From: Liolophura sinensis
Taxonomy: Eukaryota > Mollusca > Polyplacophora > Chitonida > Chitonidae
NCBI RefSeq assembly: GCF_032854445.1
Contig: NC_088302.1
Coordinates: 14,753,338-14,817,337 of the forward strand
DNA: 64,000 bases
Direction: 5' to 3'
The notes below the pieces were generated by a model. That model was given only the letters and a program-made list of their open reading frames with translations, made no database searches and was not told the origin of the DNA. Made by a program: the position numbers and the translations under genes. Shown here in pieces: positions 53,859-64,000 of the stretch (within the stretch, counting starts at the first letter, position 1; every line of letters starts with the position of its first letter).

Positions 53859-54013
53859 CTTGATTCTGCCCACAGCCTCCTGGGCCTGCATCATCCTCAT
53901 GGCTTTAGAAGGCTGTCCCTCGGAGATGAGCTGGGTGGAGCCCAGGTACTTAGCACGGAACAACACACCTTCTATCAGCACTGCAGGGTTGTTTGGGTCA
54001 AGCAGTTTAATAC
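53859..54013 (-). CDS. APBA: APBA/Mint/X11 exon: start of PTB domain
   Basis: Exon of 155 nt, acceptor ...GTGTCTCAG and donor ATCAAG|GTAACT, phase 1 in and phase 0 out. After a short lead (IKLLDPNNPAVLIE) it encodes GVLFRAKYLGSTQL, then SKAMRMMQAQEAVGRIK. The GV-F-A-YLGSTQL motif followed by MMQAQEAV-RIK is diagnostic of the X11/Mint PTB domain: the first strand, then the long first helix. In this family the PTB domain binds the YENPTY-type tail of amyloid precursor protein and related receptors, without needing tyrosine phosphorylation. The intron on the 3' side begins close to a MITE-like repeat that ends about 48 bp beyond the donor. Confidence 0.97.
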
Positions 54014-56464
54014 CTGAGACACAGATAATATAACAAGTCAGTGAGATGTTTATTGGCAAAGATAAAAGTGTAAGTATATTGCATTATAGTATGTGTACTA
54101 GCTACAGACAAAAAAGTAGTGCATTCACTATGATACATGTAGAAAAAAAGATGACTCAAAACTGGTATTAAGTTCAACATAAAACAATCATCAGGCATTC
54201 AAAGCTTTGGAACATTTTGATCACAGTGCTAGTGAGTAAATTCTGTCTGAGACTTGAGTTTCAGTATAAACACAGTTTAAACTACAACAAAATTACATTT
54301 CAAAATTGCCAAATTAACAGAAGTTGAAAACAGATATATTTGTTATTTATTTTCCACTATATTCCTGTAACAGGCACAGGAAGAATGGCTAGATATTCAT
54401 ACACTGCACATTTTCGAAAGCAATCATAACACAACTATAAATATACATGACACCACATTTATCATCTGATATACCTGTGCCCAAATCAACAACATAAAAC
54501 AACACTCATTCTACCACATTAACACAAAAAAGGAAAAAAAACAAGAGACAACATTCAGGATGAGCTTACAAAACACCAAATTCCCCAGACTCAGATATAA
54601 AATACAAACATTCATAATGGACAAATAACGTTAATGGACAACGGCACAGATACATGGTGACAGGAAAGGGTATTTTTTATACTGCCATGCACATCCATCA
54701 AGCAAGGCTAATCCATGCATTCAGATCATATGTATATGGTATGCCAAAAAAAAGCACAATATAGCAGAGTTCTCATCACCAAAGTGTCAGTTTTAAAACA
54801 AGGTCAGGTGTGCCATTCCTGGAGAAATCACAAAATATCTGCATCAACACCAAACAGTACAGCTTAATTTGTGTGTCACAAACATGAGATGCCTAACCAG
54901 CGTCATCCTTTAAATGAGGTCCTCAACAAGCCTACAGTTCCACATGTAGGCCCAATACATGCAGTACTGTTGTCACCAAGTTTCACGGAAGACTACAGAC
55001 TGTATGTACACAAGTGTCCAAATGTACACATACACACACAGGATTCTACAAAACTTTGTTAGTGATCTATGTGCAGGTAAGTGTATCACAGAGTCAGGTA
55101 GCATATATTGTTTACCTATTTCTCAAGAACTCACAAAAGTGCTCAGGTATATATATGTGGTGGTTGAGCAAAATGAGTAGAATCCAGAGAACTTTGTTTT
55201 GTCTTCGCCAAGTGTTAAAGTAACAGTCATCCAGACTGGGACAATTTGAGCAACAGCTTAGCCAAATGAAGGTCATGGACTCCTTTATCTTTATAGATAT
55301 GAGACATCTTGATTGTTGTTTTCCAGATAGATGAAACTGGAGTTCCCATGTTACTATCACAAACTTTCCAATGTAATGTAGATGTGAACATCACACTGGT
55401 GAGAGATGTGTGGTCAGTAACAAGTATTTAGACTTTGCGAACAGCACAAGCGTCACTGACCACTTAATTACTGTCACCAACAACCCAGAAAAGTGTGAGC
55501 TGCTGCGGAATCCTCAAATTCTCTGTCCCGTAATGGGATTGAATATGCACTGTGTCTAAGCAATGCAAAGAAAATCATCTTAACCACTCAACCATGACTC
55601 CGACTAAAGCTCCACAGCCTGTCCAAAAATTTATACAAGATACTGCACTTAAATCCAATGTAACTTAGGATTTAAGGTTTTACATTTTAAAACAGAATTA
55701 TTATGAAATGACATCTTATATCACAGCAATGTGTATTTGAAGCATGAAAGTCCCAATGTTAACATGGGCTTATCCTGTTGTTTTACTGGAACGCTATGCT
55801 AAAGGTACCAACATGACACCTTACTCAGGTGTAGTGTGTGGACACCAGACAAGACAATGATTGGAAGTTGGCCAAACCCATTTTGCTAAGCACCACGCTT
55901 TAGTGGTAAATGTGGTTCCTATACCTCAATTGCTAACTGTGAAATGTGAGACAACGCCTGCAAAAACTTGCAACAAATCCGTGTTAGTCGCTTACAAAGC
56001 AGAGGTGCAAACAACTTTATAGCCATTGGCATGCAGTGAAAATGTCAACTGCACGAAGAATGAAAATAAAAATATTCACATGCTAATTATACATAATTTA
56101 GGCAAATTTACATTCACTGCTGGCAAGACAAGGCACTAAAATATCGTTTATATGGCATGTTACAAAGTAAGAAGGAAGTATGCAGGCACCTATAATAATT
56201 AATACATCTTATCAGCCAGTTCTACGCCCAGATGTTTGCAGGACAAATGTGACTATGTCACAAGCATTTCTGGAATGTTTACAGTTACGAATCTGACAAT
56301 GCTGATGAGAGATATTTGCATATTTACGGCAACATGTAAATGAATAAAAAGCCAATGCCTTTCAATGATATTTGTATTCAGCAGAAATAAGAAGGCACAA
56401 TGAAGTAAAGTGCATACAGCACAGACCACGATTCACCGCAACATAACTTTGCTGAAAATGAGGA

Positions 56465-56960
56465 ATCTGTCCAAAAGACAATATTACATTGTGATACAAA
56501 AACAGGTGGATAAACTGGTACTCCCAAAAGCGTGATACAAGCACAGATGGACAATCCAGTGCTTCCCAAATGTTAATACCAAGTGATACAAGCATAAATG
56601 GACAACCCAGTGCTCCCAAAAGACAGTACCAAGTGATACAAGCATAAATGGACAATCCAGTGCTCCCAAAAGACAATAGCAAGTGACACCAGCACAGACA
56701 GAAACCCAGTGCTTTCAAAAGACAATACCATGTGATAAAAGCACAGATGGACAATCCAGTGCTTTCAAAAGACAATACCAAGTCATACAAGCACAGATGG
56801 ACAATCCCTTTGTTTCCAAAAGACAATACCAAGTCATACAATCACAGATGTCAACCCAGTGCTTCCAAACGACAATACAAAGTGATACAAGCACAGATGG
56901 ACAATCCAGTGCTCCCAAAAGACAATACCGATCATACAAGCACAGATAACCTGGTTTTCC
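56465..56960. repeat. 50-bp tandem array, about 9-10 units
   Basis: Unit approximately GATACAAGCACAGATGGACA, ATCCAGTGCTCCCAAAAGAC, then AATACCAAGT. Long open frames run through it on both strands (minus up to 189 codons including flank, plus 82-88 codons). With a 50-bp unit the frame cycles every three units, so these frames only reflect absence of stops in the unit. Confidence 0.88.
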
Positions 56961-57877
56961 CAAAAGACAGACTGGTCTAGTCAGTGAAACTGATAGTGAA
57001 AGCAAAAAGTGAAAGTGCAAGCAATGTACAACAAAAACCCTCACCCAACAGGCATCACCACTTACCAACATGCCAATGTTAGTGGCAGACCCAGAGATGG
57101 CATGGCAAAATGATGGAGGAAGAGAGACATGACAAAGTATTATTTTGTGTGGCAAGACTCCAGATGTTATAATATCCAATACCAAGAAGTGAGAGACCAT
57201 TATGTTCTCCTGGCATGTTATTCTACACATTCTTAGAGAACAGTGTAAAAAGTTAATAGGTGCAATTGCTAACAATTCCTTCACCCATCATTAAAGCATG
57301 GGTACATGTAAATCTGTACCAATCAGGACTAACAAAATTGCTACATGTACATGTATGTCACGAAAGCTGTTGGGAAGTATACAAACTGCACATTTTTTGG
57401 AATACACAAATCCCTGCAATGTACATGCACATATTTATCAAAGCTAGCTTTAACTCCACTGAGGTCTATATAGGTATTAATGCCCAATTTGGTACCACAT
57501 TATATGTTATAAAAAAACACATATTATATGTCTTTAATAAATGTAGAGAAGGTTCAGATGTGACATCACCACCTACATGTAGACAAAACAACACCTTGAC
57601 AGCCATACTGGAGTAGTATTATCAAACATGGGCTGGTATAGCCGAATTACTTATGGCTGTCATAAAGTAGGTCACGTAAACCCTTTATACTGTGTCTGTT
57701 AGAAAGGCTTGTACATCTACCGGTATTTACACATATAACATACCAATAAAGTACATGTATCAGTTTGTACTCTAAAAAACATGTGAACTAAGTGCTCATA
57801 TACATGTATCTACAGGAGAGTGGGGTACAAAACTACACGATTTGGCCCTATAGCTAAGCCAGCTCTAGCTGAGATTT

Positions 57878-58101
57878 ACTTATTTATTTGATTGGCGTTT
57901 TATGGCATAATCAAGAATATTTCATTTATATGACGACGGCCAGCATTATGGTGGGAGGAAACCAGGCAGAGCCCGGGGGAAGCCCACGACCATCTGCAGG
58001 CTGCTGCAGACCTTCCCATTTACGGCTGAAAAGGAAGCCAGCATGAGCTGGACTTGAACTCACAGGGACCGCATTGCCAGCACTATCGGCCACAGGGGGC
58101 C
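57878..58101 (-). mobile_element. tRNA-derived SINE (family A), head damaged
   Basis: Core and middle are as in the full copies, including CATTATGGTGGGAGGAAACC and GAGCTGGACTTGAACTCACA. The head is shortened by a deletion, leaving GGCCACAGGGGGCC at the end. No target duplication was seen. Confidence 0.85.
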
Positions 58102-59198
58102 TCAGCAAAGAGTAACACTACTTAAAATTTAGTATTTAAGTAAAAATATCTACATTTTATCAATATGCAACTGATGAAATAGGTAAAATATACACGAAAT
58201 ATCAATTAAATACAAACTATGTAATTTTAGGTAAGTTTGATACTTATTAATACATTTATCCAGTTCTTACTGCAAAATACAAAGTAGAAATCTGAATAAA
58301 TCCTCAGACAAAATAGCCAAAATAAAAATTCATGAAACCCTTCAATCAGACTTTAAGATTAATGCAGAAGGCTAAGAATCCTCATAAATGTGTTATGTAC
58401 ATGTAAAACGTGTAGTACAATAAAGCAAGTATACACATAATTGCCTACAATTAGTGTTTAATTAATTACCTAAACTAATTTAATTAATTAGTTTCTTGTT
58501 TCAGAATCAGCATTAGCTCATAATATGTGTTCAAAGAGACTTTATCAATCTGATATATTCACACAGGAACATGAATACCAAAAGTACAATTTGTACCACC
58601 TCTACAGCTACTATACTGTGATAGTTTAGAATTGCATTTGTTGTATAACGCAAAAAATGAGTGCTGCCACACATTAGGTACATGTAGAAAGAACAAGCCT
58701 GACTGAGGTGTAACAGCTTACACTGGGGTCTGAATAGCATTAGCTTCATACAAAGACAAAATAGCATTTCACACACATCACTGAGGGGAAAAAACATGGA
58801 TTTCAAAAGCACACAAGAAGTTGAGAAAAAGTTTGAAAGATAAGGCACAATAGTAAAATTATTGAATAACCTCATACCTTCCCCTGCTTTTAATATATAA
58901 ACACAACAGAAAAGACATTTGTCAATATCACAGTTTTCTTTGATATAACTGGATCTTTTTCAGTGTAAACGTATCTTCTTCAATTACATTTATTCATGTA
59001 CTTCACTTTTTTCAAACCACAAAAGCCAGGTTAGATCACATTTTCATCTCTCCCCCTATGTCCATTTTATTCATACCAATACCTGCCTGTATGTGAATAA
59101 ATTTGATTTTATTTTAGTCCATTATAATTTCAATTCACCTAACGAGGAACTCGAAATGCTTTTCATACCACTCGATACATCAGGCTCATGAAATTGAC

Positions 59199-59420
59199 TA
59201 CTGTAATTCTTCAACCTTTCTGCACTGTTTGCAAGGTGTTTATTCAAGCATATTCTGAAGACATTATTCTGTGTAGACTGATAAAATTATGTTTTTTGAA
59301 AAGCTGTGAAATTGGTCAATCCAACCAAAGTAGTTTTGTCTCCAAAATCAAGTTTAAAAAGTGCATCAATTGCACAGGAATTAGTTCTTTAATATGCAAA
59401 AAGATTGAGGAATTAAGGTA
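59199..59420. mobile_element. MITE-like element, copy 4 (most complete)
   Basis: 222 bp. Left end TACTGTAATTCTTCAACC; right end GATTGAGGAATTAAGGTA, an imperfect inverted repeat with TA at both outer edges, as expected for TA-target elements of the Tc1/mariner type (family inference). It carries no transposase. Confidence 0.75.
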
Positions 59421-59744
59421 TTAAAGAAAAGTGGAAGAAACCAAATACAGTCTGTAGACAGTAGGGAAACCACCTCTTGGTATTAAAATCTGGACATGAT
59501 GTGCCTGAAGCCACTGGTATCAACGGACACTATCCAGAAGGCTTGGTCTTTGCGTTTGACTTTTTAATAAAACAATTATCATTTAAAGTTTAATAGCGAA
59601 AAAGATAGGGAAACTGAAAAATGATGACAAATCTTCCAAAACAGAAAAATGACAGGATTATTCACCAAGGCAGTGGCATGTACATGTATTAATCTAGATT
59701 TGTTTATGCACTTTACCACTTTTTATCTCTTTTAACTTTTTTTT

Positions 59745-59860
59745 TTAATTTCTTTGATTAGGGTTTATCACCATACTCCAGAATATTTTACTTTACAATG
59801 GTGGTTAGGTTTATGGGTAGAGGAAACCTGTGGTGACCAGAGGAAACCATTGCCCTTCAC
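59745..59860 (-). mobile_element. Degenerate SINE family A core
   Basis: TTTCTTTGATTAGGGTTTATC, CCATACTCCAGAATATTTTAC and GGTAGAGGAAACC align loosely with the family core. Old copy, no head. Confidence 0.5.
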
Positions 59861-60006
59861 ATGGTACCTGACCACCTCCTGACATAAAGCCACAGCTAAA
59901 TCAGCATTGAAAATTTGCAAACTGACTGGTCAAGGGACAAACACCTGTGTCGAGAGAAACACTTTATCTAAATAATTATCCCAGAGAGGGTCAACTATTT
60001 TCAATA

Positions 60007-60092
60007 TATTTATTTATTTGATAGGTGTCAAGCGTTATGGTGGGAGGAAACCGGGCAGAGCCCCGACAAAACTCACGACCATCTGCAAATTT
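60007..60092 (-). mobile_element. SINE family A fragment
   Basis: Contains TTATTTATTTGATAGGTG, then GTTATGGTGGGAGGAAACCG and CACGACCATCTGCA. It has lost the CAAGAATATTTCACTT block and the head. Confidence 0.75.
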
Positions 60093-60124
60093 CAATCTAA
60101 AAAGAAGGACATGTGCATAAATAA

Positions 60125-60126
<2 letters not shown>

Positions 60127-60162
<36 letters not shown>
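60127..60162. repeat. (TA)n microsatellite
   Basis: Uninterrupted TA run just left of a SINE-rich stretch. Confidence 0.95.
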
Positions 60163-60166
<4 letters not shown>

Positions 60167-60864
60167 TGTAAATATTTGAACAGTAACAGGTGAGATTCTC
60201 ATGCTCACAATGTCATGTGGCTCTTAGGACCATTTATACTCTGGGCGTAATAACAACCAGCACATGATGTCACCATTTATTCATGCACCATGTGACACTA
60301 TAATCTGAGAGTATGGCCATCAAATACCTTCAAAAACTTGTCATCGCCACAAAAAAAAAAAATTTCTTTTTGAAATATTCAGGGTGGTACATTCCACAAT
60401 ATCAAAAATAAATTTTCATTCGTTTAAAAGCATAACTACATGGAACAAGTCAGAATGCAGGTAAACAGAACCATTTCATGTAGTCAGGTGTGTGAATGGT
60501 GTGAAGTTATTGAGAAAAACACTGAATACTTTGTTTCTCTGACAATGTACATGTGATTGTGTTGGTCACATCCAGTGTGAACAGGTCTTTACTCTCCACA
60601 AAAACGTGACATTTTACCCTCATGCTTCAGTACATAAACTCTACAGTGCTTCACGATGCATGTTTAATATAAGATGCAGGTCCCATGTCATACACATGTA
60701 AACCTCAATACTTCACAATGCAAGTACTGGTACAATAGAAGTCTGCATGCTCGGAAATATTGCATCCAGATACAGTATTTGACAACATGAGCTCTTAGTA
60801 TGTACCTGTGGTTTTCATGCTCTTTTACTCAAATAACCAACAAGACAAGCCCACAAATACTCAC

Positions 60865-60892
60865 CTTCTTTAGCTCGAGTTTTCCTCTTTTC
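60865..60892 (-). CDS. APBA: APBA/Mint/X11 28-nt microexon (basic peptide)
   Basis: Microexon between TTTTGTAG and GTGAGT. It enters in phase 0 and leaves in phase 1, encoding EKRKTRAKE plus the first G of a glycine codon completed by the next exon (G|GT). Both flanking exons have exactly the phases needed (phase 0 donor at 61886, phase 1 acceptor at 54013). The peptide is strongly basic and follows the acidic peptide of the upstream exon, so inclusion or skipping would change the charge just before the PTB domain. Skipping would also shift the frame (28 is not a multiple of 3) unless another exon is used, so this looks constitutive or part of a mutually exclusive choice. It is too short for ORF finders. 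No transcript evidence is available here. Confidence 0.75.
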
Positions 60893-61885
60893 CTACAAAA
60901 ACATAAACATTATGGCATCTTATTATTTTTAATACTGACACTTACTCAAGTTATAAAATACAATGTTTTATATAGTGTATGACTTTTAATTTATTTATTT
61001 ATTTGATTGGTGTTTTATGCCGTACTCAAGAATATTTCATTTATACGGCGGCGGTCAGCATTATGGTGGGTGGAAACTGGGCAGAGCCCGGGGGAAGCCC
61101 ACGACCATCCGAAGACCTTCCCACGTATGGCCAGAGAGGAAGCCAGCATGAGCTGGACTTGAACTCACAGCGGCCGCATTGGTGAGAAACTGCTGGGTCA
61201 TTGTGCTGCGCTAGCGTGCTAACCAACTGAGCCACGGAGGCCCCTATGACTTTTAATAGTACATATATTTCCTTTCCTCAATATAAACGAAAGAGAATCT
61301 GAAAAAGACAAGATCAAAAAGCTGGTGATCATAAATTTGAGCTTTGTTCCACTACGCCTGTGACAAAAACTTCATTGGGTTTACTTCACTTTCTCACTTG
61401 ATCCAAAAAATTATTTGGGAATCTGTTTAATACATGTTTCACATGAAGACAGTCAATGCAAGCTAGTTTCTAAAATTATGAGAAACAGAACATCAGTGTC
61501 AAGTTTGGAAAATTTAATAATTCTTCGTGGTCCTGACCTCCATAGCCCAGAATAGTCACTCAAAGGGAGATAATCTGAGGCTAAATGGTACACTAATAAA
61601 ATCTTCTTTGTTCATATGTACTATTTAATGCCTTTATTGAAACGCTCAAGAGTTTTTAAAAAAAAAAAAAAAATGAAACCTTTCTGAAGATTTCATTATC
61701 ATCTATGATCGTGTGATGTTTAAACAATAATGAGTTTTGTGAAAAGAGTGAAGAACTAAATTCCCCAAAATGACAAAATGCATGATTGGTGTATTTTAAA
61801 TATATTAATAACATGGTGGACAAATGAAATAATACATGTAGCAACACAAATACTGTGAAACACTGAAGGACAGACGGAGGTGTAC
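60893..61885 (-). other. APBA intron of 993 bp carrying a SINE
   Basis: Short intron between the acidic-linker exon and the microexon. A full-length SINE with a 13-bp target duplication (60991-61244) occupies about a quarter of it, in the same sense as the gene, ending about 100 bp upstream of the microexon acceptor. A run of about 16 A occurs near 61658-61673. Confidence 0.7.
60991..61244 (-). mobile_element. Full-length tRNA-derived SINE (family A)
   Basis: Same structure as the copy at 16687: tRNA-like head on the minus strand (GGGGCCTCCGTGGCTCAGTT), box B-like GAGTTCAAGTCC, conserved core, and a tail of AAATAAATAAATAAAT. A 13-bp direct repeat TATGACTTTTAAT at 60978-60990 and 61245-61257 flanks it. 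It lies in the short intron just upstream of the microexon, in the gene's sense. Confidence 0.92.
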
Positions 61886-61986
61886 CTTTTCCAATGGAGG
61901 ATCTGTGAGCTCTGGAATGTCAACTGACTGCTCCTTCTGATACTGTTTCTCCAGAAGCTGGTCCGTCTCTTCGTCTGTGTCGTAAT
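61886..61986 (-). CDS. APBA: APBA/Mint/X11 exon upstream of the PTB domain
   Basis: Exon of the Mint/X11 adaptor, 101 nt. The acceptor reads ...TTGTAACAG before it and the donor AAAAG|GTACAC after it. It starts in phase 1 (two bases complete a split codon) and ends in phase 0. It encodes YDTDEETD, then a glutamine/lysine stretch, then PELTDPPLEK. The peptide is acidic at its start and looks unstructured, as expected for the variable region just before the PTB domain; I do not recognise a named motif. The assignment rests on perfect phase continuity into the microexon and PTB exons downstream, and on coding-like composition in an AT-rich setting. The preceding exon, which must end with one base of a codon, was not found in 61987-64000, so the Munc18- and CASK-binding regions known in vertebrate Mint1 would lie outside the window. 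Confidence 0.8.
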
Positions 61987-64000
61987 CTGTTACAACCCAA
62001 AACAAATTCAACATGCAACTTTAATGCACAATAATACAAAATCTGTATCACTTGATAGCCAATGTTCAAAATGTCCAAATACACCCAAGAATTTTTACAC
62101 GTATATAACCTCAGCCACAATTCTATCTTGCTGATTAATAATTTTCCAGCTAATGCTTTCCGTAATAATTTTAGAATTTTAATATGTTTACAAGGAAAGC
62201 TATTTCAATATCAAACAGTATGGAAAAAAAAAACTTAATGGCTTCTTAACAACATTCACTGTAATTGGTTTGGTAATGAGGTTAGACAGGAAACAGAACA
62301 TGGGATTCAAAATCACACGTCAATGGTACAGACTGTGCGTGGTGAATGCTGTATGTCCTTGTATGAGAACGTATATGCTCGAGGCTCAAGGCACAATGGC
62401 TGAATATTCTCACCACTTGGGCACGTTGGGTCACAGGCTCCAGCTTATAACAATGTAATGCATCTCAGCTCCAAAAACTGACGGATTCACCAACTTACCC
62501 ACAGAACATAAACCCTTCCATAATGAACAATAATGTACATGTATACAAGTATGCGGAGCAAGTATCCTGCCATGTCACAAGTACATATTGTAGAAGTTGT
62601 GTTCATGAATGGATTCAATGTACCACATGTAAACAATCAAATGACGTACATTAGATCAACTAATTACTTTGAACAGGCAGAAGGAATAGGTCCATGCCTA
62701 CTCCAATTGTGGCTGAAAAAGTTGTTTTTTCTTTTTCACCTGAGAGAACTCAAGTTTAATAGAGATCAACTATAGAGGGATACAGGGGCACCTATTTCAT
62801 AAAACCAACTGCCACCAAAACATAGATTTGACAGTTTAAAATAGTGTGTTCATGACCTTCACCATTATTATGCAAATGAAGACAGAAGCTATTTTGGACA
62901 AACAACTGTAAACATAACCAGATTTACCTGCATGAAAAACATTCGCGTATTCCTTTCATAAAGGCAGCTAACCTGATTTATGTTATGAAGTATTTAGCAT
63001 GTGTGACTTTATCTTCCTCCAATTCAAAAGAGCTGATTTATCCCAAGGCCTAAAACTCCGTCACGTTTACTTGTAAATACCTCTTACCACATTCAATGGG
63101 AATGCAGAAGTTCTTGAACAGGATAGGTCAAGCTTAAGATAAAGCCACAAGGAGTTCCCAACCAAAGACAAACCGTACTTTGGAAAATATCTATATAAAC
63201 ATATCCAACTGTCATTACAAATATCCAGCATCCTTCCTTAAAAGAATACATTTATAGACATGTACCATGAACCGAATCTGTCCCTTTGAAGTGTCCATTT
63301 TTTTTTTTTTTTTTTGGAAGCTGCAAATCTTCATCTGGGAATTATCACCAGCAACATTTAATGTTCCTCTGGATGAAGCTAATGTTCTCCTGTTTTGTGG
63401 GTTCTTATCCTGAAGTCAGCAGTGTGAAACTGATATCAGAAAACTACGGTACAGTGCCATGCATGGATTAAACCGCTATAGCATCCAAGACTCAGTAACG
63501 AAGATCATGTCATGGTGGTTCAAAGTGAATGTACAGATAACTAAGCAAACACCTTTGTGCAACTGTCCCACAAACCATGATGTATTCACACCAGAAGAGA
63601 AACATACCAATTTTGTAAGACATAATTAAACAGGCATTTTATACTTCACTAAAACAGATATGAGACTCTTAGACAGAGAGCTAAAGCTTTAGAATGAGAA
63701 TACAGAAGATGGTCAGTATCTTTACAGGGTAACACAGATCAAGTACATGGTTCACAAACACAAAAACACATTCCACTTAACATTTGAAGCCATGTTGAAT
63801 GACATACAGAAAGCACAAAGGTTCTAGCTGTCTTTCCTCAGGCAGTTTTGAAAATTGTAGCCCTGTGATTATGTCTGCTCAATGTCATCAAATATGCTGT
63901 ATGCCAACGGTTTATTTAATGCAGGTGTAATTCAGTACGAGAAGAAAATAAGAGAAACAACATAAATCATAATATACAGGTGTTATGTCCAGAAATAATG
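61987..64000 (-). other. APBA intron upstream of the first exon seen here (continues right)
   Basis: AT-rich. I looked for an upstream exon ending in phase 1 and found only donor-like sites whose frames are stopped at once (for example 63092-63100 and near 63606-63612). A T run of about 20 lies at 63298-63316. The preceding coding exon is probably beyond the window. Confidence 0.6.

Larger units (their letters stand above)
54014..60864 (-). other. APBA intron between microexon and first PTB exon
   Basis: About 6.9 kb. Contents: a 50-bp tandem array (about 56465-56960), SINE copies (57878-58101, 59745-59860, 60007-60092), a MITE copy (59199-59420) and a TA microsatellite (60127-60162). The stretch 54100-56460 is AT-rich and shows nothing else that I recognise. 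Confidence 0.6.

Noticed and set aside
56362-57284. Overlapping frames of 159 and 189 codons as genes
   Set aside because: They are translations of the 50-bp tandem array and its flank.
63092-63130. Possible upstream APBA exon ending TGAATGTG|GTAAGA in phase 1
   Set aside because: The required frame meets TGA 13 codons upstream, leaving at most a tiny exon with a poor acceptor.

Overview
This is eukaryotic genomic DNA, almost certainly from a lophotrochozoan and most likely a mollusc. The basis is long AT-rich introns with small conserved exons, abundant TACATGTA-type words, and tRNA-derived SINE and MITE families that I associate with mollusc genomes (the phylum call is inference).

The window is dominated by one gene on the minus strand, an APBA/Mint/X11 (lin-10) adaptor. 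Transcription runs from high to low coordinates. Six exons join in frame with canonical GT-AG sites: 61886-61986, a 28-nt microexon at 60865-60892, 53859-54013, 41308-41394, 26236-26400 and 1115-1297. Together they encode about 240 residues: a short acidic linker, a basic microexon peptide, the whole PTB domain, and the helical linker that leads to the PDZ domains. The N-terminal half of the gene lies beyond 64000. The two PDZ domains expected in the family lie left of position 1.

Inside the 25-kb intron between the last two PTB exons is a candidate alternative first exon (14546-14668, minus). It has an ATG in good context, 41 codons, an upstream in-frame stop and a strong donor whose phase fits the exon at 1115-1297. 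It abuts a higher-GC, CpG-containing island (about 14670-16110) that could be an internal promoter. If real, it would give a short isoform carrying the end of the PTB domain, the linker and the PDZ domains. This is the most interesting observation in the window.

The rest is intron. It holds at least eight supported copies of one tRNA-derived SINE family, three of them with clear target-site duplications at both ends. One further insertion of that family is only 59 bp long. There is also a second SINE-like repeat (9955-10300), a MITE-like family with terminal inverted repeats (four copies), five tandem arrays (32-, about 112-, 26-, 34- and 50-bp units), several microsatellites and a number of complex islands that may be enhancers. 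The 26-bp array is built of AGGTCA-type half-sites and lies about 220 bp from an exon. No other protein-coding gene, rRNA, stand-alone tRNA or CRISPR array was recognised. The many 60-190 aa open frames look like chance frames in introns or tandem repeats.
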